Below are positions 27,245 through 35,072 of a stretch of DNA of 64,000 nucleotides, piece after piece. This DNA comes from Hydrogenophaga intermedia. GTDB lineage: Bacteria; Pseudomonadota; Gammaproteobacteria; Burkholderiales; Burkholderiaceae_C. The translations under genes were made by a program, and so were the position numbers. Under the pieces are notes generated by a model. The model saw only the letters and a program-made list of their open reading frames with translations. It was not told the DNA's origin and did not search any database. Position 1 is the first letter of the stretch, and the number at the start of each line of letters is the position of its first letter. Location of the stretch: the NCBI RefSeq assembly GCF_023715105.1, contig NZ_JAMBNO010000006.1:1-64000 (forward strand), read 5' to 3'.

Positions 27245-27742
27245 TCAAGCCGTTCGCTTCGCAAGGATCGCCTGAATGCGGGCTTCATGATCGAGGCGGC
27301 GCAGCATGATCGTCTCTAGCCGCTTGTTGACCTCGCCAATAGCCTTGGTGGCCTCATCCTTCGAGATGGACTTGCCCTCAATAGAGTAGATCGCAAACTG
27401 TCCGTCACGAAGCAAAGCGCCTCTGCCGCCCACACGCTCCGCCGCCAAGTGATGCTGAAGGACTGCCTTATCGTGGTCAGAGATCTGCTGTACCAAGAAC
27501 TGAAGATAGTCTCTGTGAATGCTTGCCTCAGCCAGCGACGCATTGACCAGGCTGGTAAGCGCCGCAAGATCCGCGGAGTCGTTGGCGTGGCGGGCTTGCT
27601 CGTCAAGTGCCTGTCTGGTCGCGGCCAACTCCTTTCGCTGCATGCGAATCGAGAGCGCGAGCAGGTACAGAGCGGCCGAGGCAACCACCGGGTTCAACAG
27701 CCCGCCGAAGTAGTCGCCCAACTGCCCCCATTTGTCCGACAT
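27245..27742 (-). pseudogene. 5'-truncated AbiC-like membrane protein
   Basis: The first 50 residues (MSDKWGQLGDYFGGLLNPVV, then IRMQRKELAATRQALDEQ) match the conserved membrane-proximal motif of the putative abortive-infection protein family (putAbiC): W-G-x-x-G-D-x-F-G-G-x-x-N-P, a helix, then Q-x-K-E-L and a coiled coil. Family members carry one or two transmembrane helices before this motif; here they are absent and no ribosome site precedes the ATG. The frame abuts the end of a truncated ParM-like gene, so a recombination joint is likely. Helical C-terminal part to residue 165; effector function unknown. Confidence 0.5.
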
Positions 27743-27744
27743 CC

Positions 27745-28002
27745 ACTGGAATGGAACGCTACGCCCTTGCCAGCGAAGTAACGCGTGCCTCCCAAGGTGA
27801 CCACCGTCCCATCGGCGGCCTGCGAACCCTCGCGAATCTGGAAGCCATCGTTTGACAGCACGGGCGCAAGGGCAGGGAAGACACCGGTACGGATCACGAC
27901 CTGGCCGCCGACTTGGGCGCGCCCCGCGCTGTATTTGACGTTGGCATAGCCGACGTCAACCGCACAAGACGAGACGACGGTGGGATTCATATCACGATGC
28001 AT
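27745..28002 (-). pseudogene. 3'-truncated ParM/StbA-like actin homologue (PRTRC protein D-like)
   Basis: From ATG 28002 (ribosome site GGAGAG eight bases before) the protein reads MHRDMNPTVVSSCAVDVGYA then NVKYSAGR, the phosphate-1 loop of plasmid-segregation actins, and VFPALAP as in PRTRC system protein D. Homology stops at about residue 86 (AGKGVAFHSS), where the frame runs into the AbiC-like fragment. A full protein would exceed 300 residues. The iteron-like repeat array lies directly upstream of its start, as parC lies upstream of parM in plasmids. Confidence 0.6.
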
Positions 28003-28080
28003 TTGGACTCTCCGAAGTTGACATACACGACAGGTGCACGCGGCGATTGTCCGTAGCGGAGCGCGATTTGTCGCGCGATC

Positions 28081-28312
28081 TGGCCCACCACTGCCTCAGT
28101 GGGCCAAAGTGGGCCAGTGGTGGCCCAATCTGGCCCAGCACGACGACTGCGATGGTGGTCGATGAAGATGAAATGGGCCAAAGTGGGCCAGTGGTGGCCC
28201 AATCTGGCCCAGCACGACGACTGCGATGGTGGTCGATGAAGATGAAATGGGCCAAAGTGGGCCGCGGGTGGCCCACTGTGGCCCAGCGCGACGACTGCGA
28301 TGGTGTGCTACG
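28081..28312. repeat. Iteron-like array: 74-bp tandem repeats built from TGGGCCA / TGGCCCA
   Basis: Two exact 74-bp units (28101-28174, 28175-28248) and a third diverged partial copy (28249-28312). Each unit has TGGGCCA twice, 10 bases apart, then the inverse TGGCCCA twice, 10 bases apart. In total about 13 copies of the heptamer lie at 28081-28285. The unit length is not a multiple of three, so the array is not a coding repeat. It sits just upstream of the ParM-like remnant, which suggests a centromere (parC) or replication iterons of the mobile element. Confidence 0.9.
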
Positions 28313-29369
28313 GGGTTTGCTCACTCTGGGCGGGGGAGGGCGCCGCCGAGGGTGTGAGCGCTGCTCGTGGACCAGACCTGCCCTGCGGCTGGGCCATCGA
28401 CAAACCATGTCTCATCAAAATGCCGCAAACCGCACCGGCTTGTCCACGTTGCTTGGCAAGCGCCGGTTACCTGGGATGCGTCCAGACGGAGTGAGGACAG
28501 AACGCAGCGTGGACGCGGCCTGCCGGGCACCGTTAAAGGCATTATCAGCAGGATGAACGAAGTCTTGAACCTGTGGATATCTGCGTTTGCGGCCTGCGAT
28601 GTTCACAGGTGGACCAGATCGCTAGCGCACATCCAAGTACGTGGGTAGAGTGCGCACCACTGCATCCAAGTGATGTATCGGAAGCCAAGCGCTTTCAGAG
28701 AACCGCTCCCATGCTGGAGCAACTGCCTCGCCTCCCAAGTTGAGAGTCGCAGTGCAAGGACCAAGAAGGTCCAGAACCGGGTCAGCAGACCCAGCAGCCT
28801 TGTCCCCAGATGCGGACAGGAAGTGGCGGCCCCGCATGGGGTTCAGCCCGCTAGTAATCCATCAGGTCCAAGACTGGACCCGCCATCACGTGCTGTTCTC
28901 TACAGAAGCATCTGAGCCGGCGCCCTTCGGGGAATCAAGCAATCGCTTCACGTTCCGACGCACGCATCCACCGAGAGTGGCAAGTCAAACCGCCTGGCAC
29001 AGCCGGGAGCCCATGGGGCCTACAAAGGGGGAGACGGGAAAACATGCGTGCGGAGCGGGTCAGTCGCCACGTCCGGCTGACAAGTGAAGAAACGGATTCC
29101 GCAAATAGCGGGTCGAGGCTGGCCACCGGAAACGGCCCTGGCTTTTGAAGTCAGTTACCCCCCCTGAGCTGCCTCACAGGCTCAGGGTGCCCCTTGCAAG
29201 AGGGTTGCCCCACGGAGTCGCTACCCGTGCCGGCAGGATGGATTACTAACGTACTCAGCGACACCAAGACGAGTGATGAATGCCCGCCAGGGGGTGCAAG
29301 ACCTGGAAGCTGTTCTGTAGAGGTACGAACCGATGTGGTGCGCGTTGTTCTTTTGCGTTTGCGAGGTCG
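28313..29369. other. About 1.05 kb without a convincing gene
   Basis: Only short frames without natural-looking protein are present. One candidate ends in a Cys-rich tail (CPRCLASAGYLGCVQTE, ending near 28494) and one minus-strand frame (28622-28837) reads plausibly in its C-terminal half, but neither matches a family I know. Base composition is lower in GC than the chromosomal parts. Bases 28990-29330 look structured (many GC-rich complementary runs), yet I could not fold them into a known RNA. Probably scarred element DNA. Confidence 0.5.
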
Positions 29370-29516
29370 GGCCAGTGGTTGTCGATCGGTGTCAATGACT
29401 TGCACATCGCGGCTCATGCCCGCAGTGAGGGATTGGTGCTGGTCACGAACAACACCTCGGAGTTCGATCGGGTGCCTGCCCTGGAGCTTGAGAACTGGGT
29501 AGGCAACGGTCCGTGA
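29370..29516 (+). pseudogene. VapC (PIN-domain toxin) C-terminal remnant
   Basis: GQWLSIGVNDLHIAAHARSE followed by GLVLVTNNTSEFDRVPALEL and ENWV is the C-terminal third of a VapC ribonuclease, including the D/N-D and T-N-N-x-x-E-F motifs of the PIN active site. The N-terminal two thirds, with the first catalytic Asp, and the vapB antitoxin are missing, so it cannot be an active toxin. The frame before residue G31 (from 29280) looks random. It supports repeated deletion and insertion in this element. Confidence 0.75.
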
Positions 29517-29658
29517 GGCCTTGTGGCCGCACGTGAAGACCGCGGGCTATGCAGGGAGTCCTTGATGACTATCCCCATGTGAAAGAGGTGAACTCGGTGC
29601 CCTTGACGATGTGGGGTTCTCCGGTACGTTGGTCACAAGACCACTCACGTACCTCCCC

Positions 29659-31656
29659 ATGCTCAAAGAGTTCATCTACGCGATCGAATACCAGGCGTCA
29701 TTGCGCGCGGCCCAGCTGACCGCCATTCTTCAGTTCTTCTGGCTGCTGAAGATGCTGGTTTCCATCGTCTTCGAAGGAGGCCCTCGGCTCGATCATCGCG
29801 CGGTCAACGCCGAGTTCCTGATGCCGATGCTCATCGCGGTCATCGGCACCATTGCCCTGTTCTGGCGTGTGCTGGGTCGTTGGGTGCTGGGCAGTTGGAG
29901 CAACAACGAGTCGTTCTGGATGGAGCGCAGCGCCTTCAGGCATGCCCTCTGGGGCGCGGGCGTGATGGCAACCCTCTGGTTTGTTTACGAACGCTTCGAC
30001 GCGAACATGATGTACCTGACTGGGTATGTGCTGTACCTCTCGATGCTCACCATGCTCGTGCGTGCCGGGCCGCTGACCAATGGCGTATATCGCCAAGCCC
30101 GAACTCGTGCCTGTGCAGGGGCGCAGCGGCGTGAGGACGGTCTACCGAGCGTGGCCAGAGCGGTCATGCCGAAAATCAGCTTTAAGGACATTCATGGCAA
30201 CGCTGACATCAAGGCTCGGCTGAAGGAGGCCGCGCAAGCAGTGATTGAAAAGCGGGGAGGGGTGCGAACCGAGCGAAACGGCATCCTGTTGTCCGGCAAA
30301 CCTGGCAACGGCAAAACCATGTTCGTGGAAGCGCTTGCTGGCGAGCTCAAGCTGCCCCTGCTGCAACTGACCTACGGCGATGTGGCGAGCCCCTGGGTGG
30401 GCGAGAAGACTGCCCGCATTAACGCGGCCTTCGCCCAGGCGCGCCGTCAACAGCCATGCGTGCTTTTCATCGACGAGGTGGACAGCTTCCTGAGTTCGCG
30501 CGATGGTGAGGCTGGCAACGGCGTCAAGGAAGACCGCGACGTGGTCAACGCGCTGCTCACCCTGATGGTGGACATTCGCAAGGAGCGGGTCATCCTGGTG
30601 GCCGCCACCAACCACATGGATCGCCTTGATGCGGCCGGCGTCCGAGAAGGCCGGTTCGACTTCAAGGTGGAGATCACGCCGCCCGATGCCGAGGCGCGGA
30701 TCGGTCTGCTCAAGCTCGGCCTCAAAACCCACCTGCCGAAAACCAGCGTGGATCCGGTGGTGATCGAATCGGTTGCCCGCCGTTGGAACGGCTATTCGGC
30801 CAAGCGCATCCTGGCCGTCACCGAGGAGCTCGGGCCTTACCTGCGGCGCGCAAGTCGCGTGACACCTGTCTACGAAGACTTCATGGGCGCACTCCGCGCG
30901 CTGCAAGGTCGCAAGGGCGTATCGCTGGAGAACGTCAAGGCACTTGACGAGCTGGTACTGTCGCCAGTCACCCGTGAATCGCTCGGGCTCATCGCCGGGA
31001 GAATGGCCGATCCGCAGCACACCGAGGCACACGGCGGCACCCTGCCAACCGGTGTGCTCTTCTATGGTCCGCCAGGAACCGGCAAGACGGCCACGGCCAA
31101 AGCCCTGGCCAAATCGATCGACTGGGCGTTCCTCACGGCCACGGGAGCAGACCTCGCGCGCACTCCCGCGGAGCTGCAGAAACTCCACGACCAGGCGAAC
31201 GAACTGCGCCCCTGTGTCATCTTCGTGGACGAGGCCGACGAGTTGCTCAGGAGCCGTGACCTTTCGCCCCACACCGAGGGGACCAACAAGCTGCTCACGC
31301 TCATGGACGGGGTAGGGGACCGCGTGAAGGACGTCGTGTGGATCGCCGCGACGAACAACCCTGAGCAGATCGACCCGGCGCTGCTGCGTGGTGGACGGTT
31401 CACGGAGAAGGTGCCGTTTGACCGACCGAGCGCGAAGAGCCTGAGCCTCTACCTGGAAACCTGGTTCGCGAGCCGCAAGGTCCGCCTCGCAGGCGGCCTC
31501 ACGGTCGCGGCGGTGGCCCAAACGCTGAAGGGCGAGAGCATCGCGAACGCGGAGGCGGTTGCGCAGGGAGCGCTCAACCGAGCGATTTCGCGGCGCAGCA
31601 CACCGGTGGTGGTCACTTCAGCCGACATCGAGCAAGCTTTAGTGACGGTGCTTTGA
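29659..31656 (+). CDS. Membrane-anchored double AAA+ ATPase (Cdc48/FtsH-type)
   Basis: A 665-residue protein. Residues 1-145 hold about four hydrophobic segments (for example LTAILQFFWLLKMLVSIVF and MPMLIAVIGTIALFWRVLG), then two AAA+ modules. Module 1: Walker A GKPGNGKT near residue 212, Walker B VLFIDEVD. Module 2: GPPGTGKT near residue 470, Walker B VIFVDEADE, and the arginine-finger loop NNPEQIDPALLRGGRF. There is no protease domain, so it is not FtsH; a membrane-tethered unfoldase is the best guess. ATG 29659 is chosen over the frame start at 29611. It stands alone in the element and looks intact; the specific job is unknown. Confidence 0.85.
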   Translation: MLKEFIYAIEYQASLRAAQLTAILQFFWLLKMLVSIVFEGGPRLDHRAVNAEFLMPMLIAVIGTIALFWRVLGRWVLGSWSNNESFWMERSAFRHALWGAGVMATLWFVYERFDANMMYLTGYVLYLSMLTMLVRAGPLTNGVYRQARTRACAGAQRREDGLPSVARAVMPKISFKDIHGNADIKARLKEAAQAVIEKRGGVRTERNGILLSGKPGNGKTMFVEALAGELKLPLLQLTYGDVASPWVGEKTARINAAFAQARRQQPCVLFIDEVDSFLSSRDGEAGNGVKEDRDVVNALLTLMVDIRKERVILVAATNHMDRLDAAGVREGRFDFKVEITPPDAEARIGLLKLGLKTHLPKTSVDPVVIESVARRWNGYSAKRILAVTEELGPYLRRASRVTPVYEDFMGALRALQGRKGVSLENVKALDELVLSPVTRESLGLIAGRMADPQHTEAHGGTLPTGVLFYGPPGTGKTATAKALAKSIDWAFLTATGADLARTPAELQKLHDQANELRPCVIFVDEADELLRSRDLSPHTEGTNKLLTLMDGVGDRVKDVVWIAATNNPEQIDPALLRGGRFTEKVPFDRPSAKSLSLYLETWFASRKVRLAGGLTVAAVAQTLKGESIANAEAVAQGALNRAISRRSTPVVVTSADIEQALVTVL

Positions 31657-32195
31657 TTCACATGCCAACAGGAGGTCCGCTGACTTCACGATGGGCGCAC
31701 TGGTGACTCCGCTGATACTACGCACCTCGGACGGGGGATTCAATCTGCCAGAAGGGGTAGTCGCCACGCGAGATCCCTGCGCTGGGGCAGTGCTGACGGC
31801 GAGAGGGGTGGTGGAGACGAGGAGGATCTCCACCAAACGTTTGCAAGTCCTTGTTCCCCAGGTAGTTTTCGGGGCAGATGTGCGGGAAAGGGCGCGTTTT
31901 GGACCACCTGATTGGGCCACTCGATAAGTCTATCCGGTGCGTCGACGGTTGGCCAAAGAGTGAGATGCGTCCTGTCGGGGGAACGGCGCCTTGAGGATGC
32001 GGAGCACGCCCTCAACAAGACGCTCGAAGTCGACCTCCGCAGTGGCGCTCAGGGGCTTGGCGTTCACGAACGTAGCCCATTTGCGGCGAAGACATCAGGT
32101 CGTCGCATGTCGCCGATGGGTCATAGCCGTCGGCAGGGGCAGGAGGGCCAAACTTCCCGGGGGTAGTCTGGAACGGCAATTGGGACCTCGGCAGT
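31657..32195. other. 540 bp without a recognised gene
   Basis: No frame gives a natural protein. A minus-strand stretch around 31730-31930 has a peptide-like run (HLPRKLPGEQGLANVWW and, in another frame, GDYPFWQIESPVRG) that may be decayed coding sequence interrupted by frameshifts. No hairpin followed by a T-run was seen after the AAA+ gene. This is the likeliest zone for the right edge of the mobile element, but no second att site was found. Confidence 0.45.
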
Positions 32196-33140
32196 TCAGG
32201 TTTGTACGGTCGCGGTGGCACCGTCAATCCCGGACACGATCCGCTCGAACGCACGTTCCGCAGCTGGCGCATAGTTCACCATCGCCAGAAACCCATGTAC
32301 AACGCCATCGCAACGCACGACGTCCGTGGTGACACTGGCTTCACGCAGTCGTTCGCCATAGGCCTCTCCCTCGTCACGCAGGGGGTCGAGCGCCGCGCTA
32401 AGTACCAGAGCGGGGGGGGACGCCGATAGGTCCGGCGCACGCAGCGGCGAAGCCAGCGGATCGTCCCGCAGTTTCACGTCCGGCTGGTACTGATCCCAGA
32501 ACCAGGCCATGTCGCGACGGGTCAGCAGGTACCCCTCGGCAAAGTCTTCGTAGCTTTCTGTGTCGAACCGGTGGTCTGTGACCGGGTAGGCCAGCACCTG
32601 ATAGTCAACGGGTCGCGCAGACGGCAGTTCGTTATGCAGGCGGGCCGCCACGGTAGCCAAGTTTGCACCCGCGCTGTCGCCCATGGCGATGAGCACAGGA
32701 ATCGGTGCCCCGATACGGGCGACGGCAGCATCGCTGGCAGCCCACTCGATGGCGGCACGGGCGTCGTCCAGCGGCAGCGGGAAAGGGTGCTCTGGCGCCA
32801 GCCGGTAGTCGACCGAGACCACGGCGCAGCCTGTGCGCTGAGCCAGGTAGGCGGTGAAGGGGTGGTATGAATCGACGCTGCCGATGACCCAGCCACCGCC
32901 GTGGAAGTACACGATCAGGCCCTTCGGCTCCTTGTCGGGGACGTAGAGACGCATTCTCAACGCATGACCCCAGGAGGAATCGACGTTGAAGTCCTCCACT
33001 CTCCCGATCTCCGGCGCAGGGCCGAACAGCAGTGCCATCAGCGTGGGCCCGCTGCGTGCCTGCTGTGGCGTGCTCTGCCAGAACGGTGTGCGCTTGGCTT
33101 CCTTGATCTGTTGCAGCAGTGTGGCGATCTCGGCGTCCAT
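32196..33140 (-). CDS. Alpha/beta-hydrolase, hormone-sensitive-lipase-type esterase/lactonase
   Basis: A 314-residue esterase of the HSL family. The oxyanion motif HGGG (IVYFHGGGWVIG), nucleophile elbow GDSAGA, and catalytic Asp and His (SAALDPLRDEGEAY, GVVHGFLAM) are all present. It acts in the cytoplasm on short acyl esters or lactones. ATG 33140 gives the proper start MDAEIATLLQQIKEAK; the frame upstream is the complement of the SDR gene. It is last in the run BVMO, DctP, SDR, esterase, where it would open the lactone made by the monooxygenase (inference). Confidence 0.9.
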   Translation of the reverse strand: MDAEIATLLQQIKEAKRTPFWQSTPQQARSGPTLMALLFGPAPEIGRVEDFNVDSSWGHALRMRLYVPDKEPKGLIVYFHGGGWVIGSVDSYHPFTAYLAQRTGCAVVSVDYRLAPEHPFPLPLDDARAAIEWAASDAAVARIGAPIPVLIAMGDSAGANLATVAARLHNELPSARPVDYQVLAYPVTDHRFDTESYEDFAEGYLLTRRDMAWFWDQYQPDVKLRDDPLASPLRAPDLSASPPALVLSAALDPLRDEGEAYGERLREASVTTDVVRCDGVVHGFLAMVNYAPAAERAFERIVSGIDGATATVQT

Positions 33141-33169
33141 CAGTAAGGGTTTCCTCGAGTCGTTGGATA

Positions 33170-33982
33170 TCAGAGCCCTGCGCGGCGCTCTGCCACGCTG
33201 GCCAGGCGCTGCGGCGGCGCGCCAAAGGCCAGCCAGCCGCCATCCACGGGCAAAGTGGCGCCGGTAACGAAGCTTGCGGCCGGCGATGCCAGGAAGGCGA
33301 TGGCCTCGGCGATCTCCTCCGGTCGTGCGAAGCGGCCCATGGGTGTCCTGGCCTCGATGTCGCTGGCGTTCAAGGCGCCTTTGTCGATGAGCGCGCGCAC
33401 CAGGTCGGTCATCACGTAGCCGGGTGCCACCGCATTGACGCGGATACCATCGAGTGCCCATTCGCTTGCCATGGCCTCGGTGAGTGTGGATACGCCGGCC
33501 TTGGCGGCGCCGTAGGCGTTGCGCCCGGGGTGTCCGCCCCAGCCCGCGATGGAGCTGAGGTTGACGATGCAGCCCGATTGCTGCGCCACGAACAGGCGTG
33601 CGGCCTCGCGACTCATCAGGAAGCAGCCGCGCAGATGGACTGAGACGATGCGGTCGAACGCTTCGACCGTCTGCTCCAGCGTCATCATGGGTTGCTCGCC
33701 GATGCCCGCGTTGTTCACCAGAACGTCGAGGTGGCCGAAGCGATCGTGAACTGCTTCCAGGGTGCGTACCACCTGTGCCTCATCGCTCACGTCGCAAGCC
33801 AGGCCCAGGTGATTCGGCCCTAGTTCGCCCGCACGCGCCTGTGCGACGTCGCCACGCAGATCGGCGAGGACCACGTGATCGACATCCCGCGCCAGGCGTT
33901 GTGCGGTGGCCAGGCCGATGCCGTCGGCCGCTCCGGTGATCAGGGCCACGCTGGCCCGATCACGCTTGCCCTGCGTACCCAC
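33170..33982 (-). CDS. Short-chain dehydrogenase/reductase (SDR)
   Basis: A 270-residue classical SDR. The NAD(P) loop is TGAADGIG, then D-V (CDVS), NNAG, the Ser in LSSIAGWGG and the Y-x-x-x-K pair in YGAAKAG, with the C-terminal PG-x-x-x-T and DGG motifs. GTG 33982 lies one base after the TRAP receptor stop, so it is read in the same message. In context it probably oxidises an alcohol to the ketone that the BVMO attacks. Cofactor preference: the Asp in LADLRG suggests NAD. Confidence 0.9.
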   Translation of the reverse strand: MGTQGKRDRASVALITGAADGIGLATAQRLARDVDHVVLADLRGDVAQARAGELGPNHLGLACDVSDEAQVVRTLEAVHDRFGHLDVLVNNAGIGEQPMMTLEQTVEAFDRIVSVHLRGCFLMSREAARLFVAQQSGCIVNLSSIAGWGGHPGRNAYGAAKAGVSTLTEAMASEWALDGIRVNAVAPGYVMTDLVRALIDKGALNASDIEARTPMGRFARPEEIAEAIAFLASPAASFVTGATLPVDGGWLAFGAPPQRLASVAERRAGL

Positions 33983-33983
33983 T

Positions 33984-35027
33984 TCAGGCCTTGGGGCGAT
34001 GCCGCTGGATCAGAGATCTGGCCTCGGCCAGCAGCTTGTTGCCGTCGAAGCCCTTGGCGCTGACCTCCTTCACCCAGTCAGCGGTCACGGGCTCGGTGAG
34101 CTTGATGAACTCCTCGGTTTCGGCTTTGCCAACCACATGAACGGTGTTGCCACGGTCGACCACGGCTTTGCGGACCACCGGGTCTGCCATGGCGATCACG
34201 CGACCGTACATGGCCGATACGTCGGCCCCCGAGTTGTTGTCGATCACTTTTTTCAGATCGGGTGGCAGACCTTCGTAGCGTGCCCGGTTCATGGTGAGAA
34301 ACTGAATGCTGTTGTTGAAGCCCGGCATGCCTGCGGGAAACTCGGTGTGGAACCTGGTGAGTTCGTCGAGCTTGGCCGCGGGCACCGTGTCCCAGGGGAT
34401 GATGGCACCGTCGATCACACCCTTGGAGAGTGCGTCGGGGATGGCGGGCAGCGGCATGCCCACCGGGACCGCACCCACGTTGGCCAGGAACTGGGTGGCG
34501 CGCCGCGACGGCCCACGAACCTTCAGGCCCTTGAGTTCGGCGGCTGACCTGATGACCTTGTTCTTCATGTGCAGGATGTTCAGGCCATGCATGTGGCATG
34601 CCAGCAGCTTGACGTCGCGGAACTCATCGGCGGCGTTGGCCGCCACGTACTCCCACGCGGCGCGCGATGCGCCCTCGCCGTCGTAGGTGAAGAAGGGCAG
34701 TTCGAATACCTCGGTGCGCGGGAAACGGCCCGGCGTGTAGCCGGCCAGCGACCAGATCACGTCAACGACGCCATCGCGGGACTGGTCATACAGTTGCGCG
34801 GGCGAGCCACCCATCTGCATGGAGGCGTAGCCCTCGAACTGGATGCGGCCCCCCGAGTCCTTCTCGATCTTCTGCATCCAGGGCGTGATCACCTTGCTGT
34901 AGACGTTGGAGGTGGCCGGCACGAAGGTGTGCAGGCGCAGCTTGACGGGGTTCTGCGCCGAGACCGGCAGCACGATGGCGGGCGCGGCCAGCGCCGCGGC
35001 GGATTTGAGAAGGGTTCTGCGGTCCAT
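33984..35027 (-). CDS. TRAP transporter solute-binding protein, DctP family
   Basis: A 347-residue periplasmic DctP-type receptor, closely related to the one at 7670-8716 (shared start KLRLHTF, shared GGSPAQLYDQSRDGVVDVIW and KVRGPSRRATQFLA). Signal peptide MDRRTLLKSAAALAAPAIVL. It lies between BVMO and SDR genes and is co-transcribed. No DctQM genes are near. Likely substrate is a carboxylate or hydroxyacid of the pathway. ATG 35027 follows GGAGACAG. Confidence 0.92.
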   Translation of the reverse strand: MDRRTLLKSAAALAAPAIVLPVSAQNPVKLRLHTFVPATSNVYSKVITPWMQKIEKDSGGRIQFEGYASMQMGGSPAQLYDQSRDGVVDVIWSLAGYTPGRFPRTEVFELPFFTYDGEGASRAAWEYVAANAADEFRDVKLLACHMHGLNILHMKNKVIRSAAELKGLKVRGPSRRATQFLANVGAVPVGMPLPAIPDALSKGVIDGAIIPWDTVPAAKLDELTRFHTEFPAGMPGFNNSIQFLTMNRARYEGLPPDLKKVIDNNSGADVSAMYGRVIAMADPVVRKAVVDRGNTVHVVGKAETEEFIKLTEPVTADWVKEVSAKGFDGNKLLAEARSLIQRHRPKA

Positions 35028-35072
35028 GGTCTGTCTCCTAGAAATGAGTGGTGGTGCCCTTGCTGCGTGGCC

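Noticed and set aside
28101-28312. CRISPR-like repeat array
   Set aside because: The repeats are directly tandem without unique spacers and no cas genes are near; the iteron explanation fits better.
28990-29330. Group II intron or other structured RNA remnant
   Set aside because: Some intron-like purine/GC runs, but no domain V hairpin or reverse-transcriptase frame could be found.
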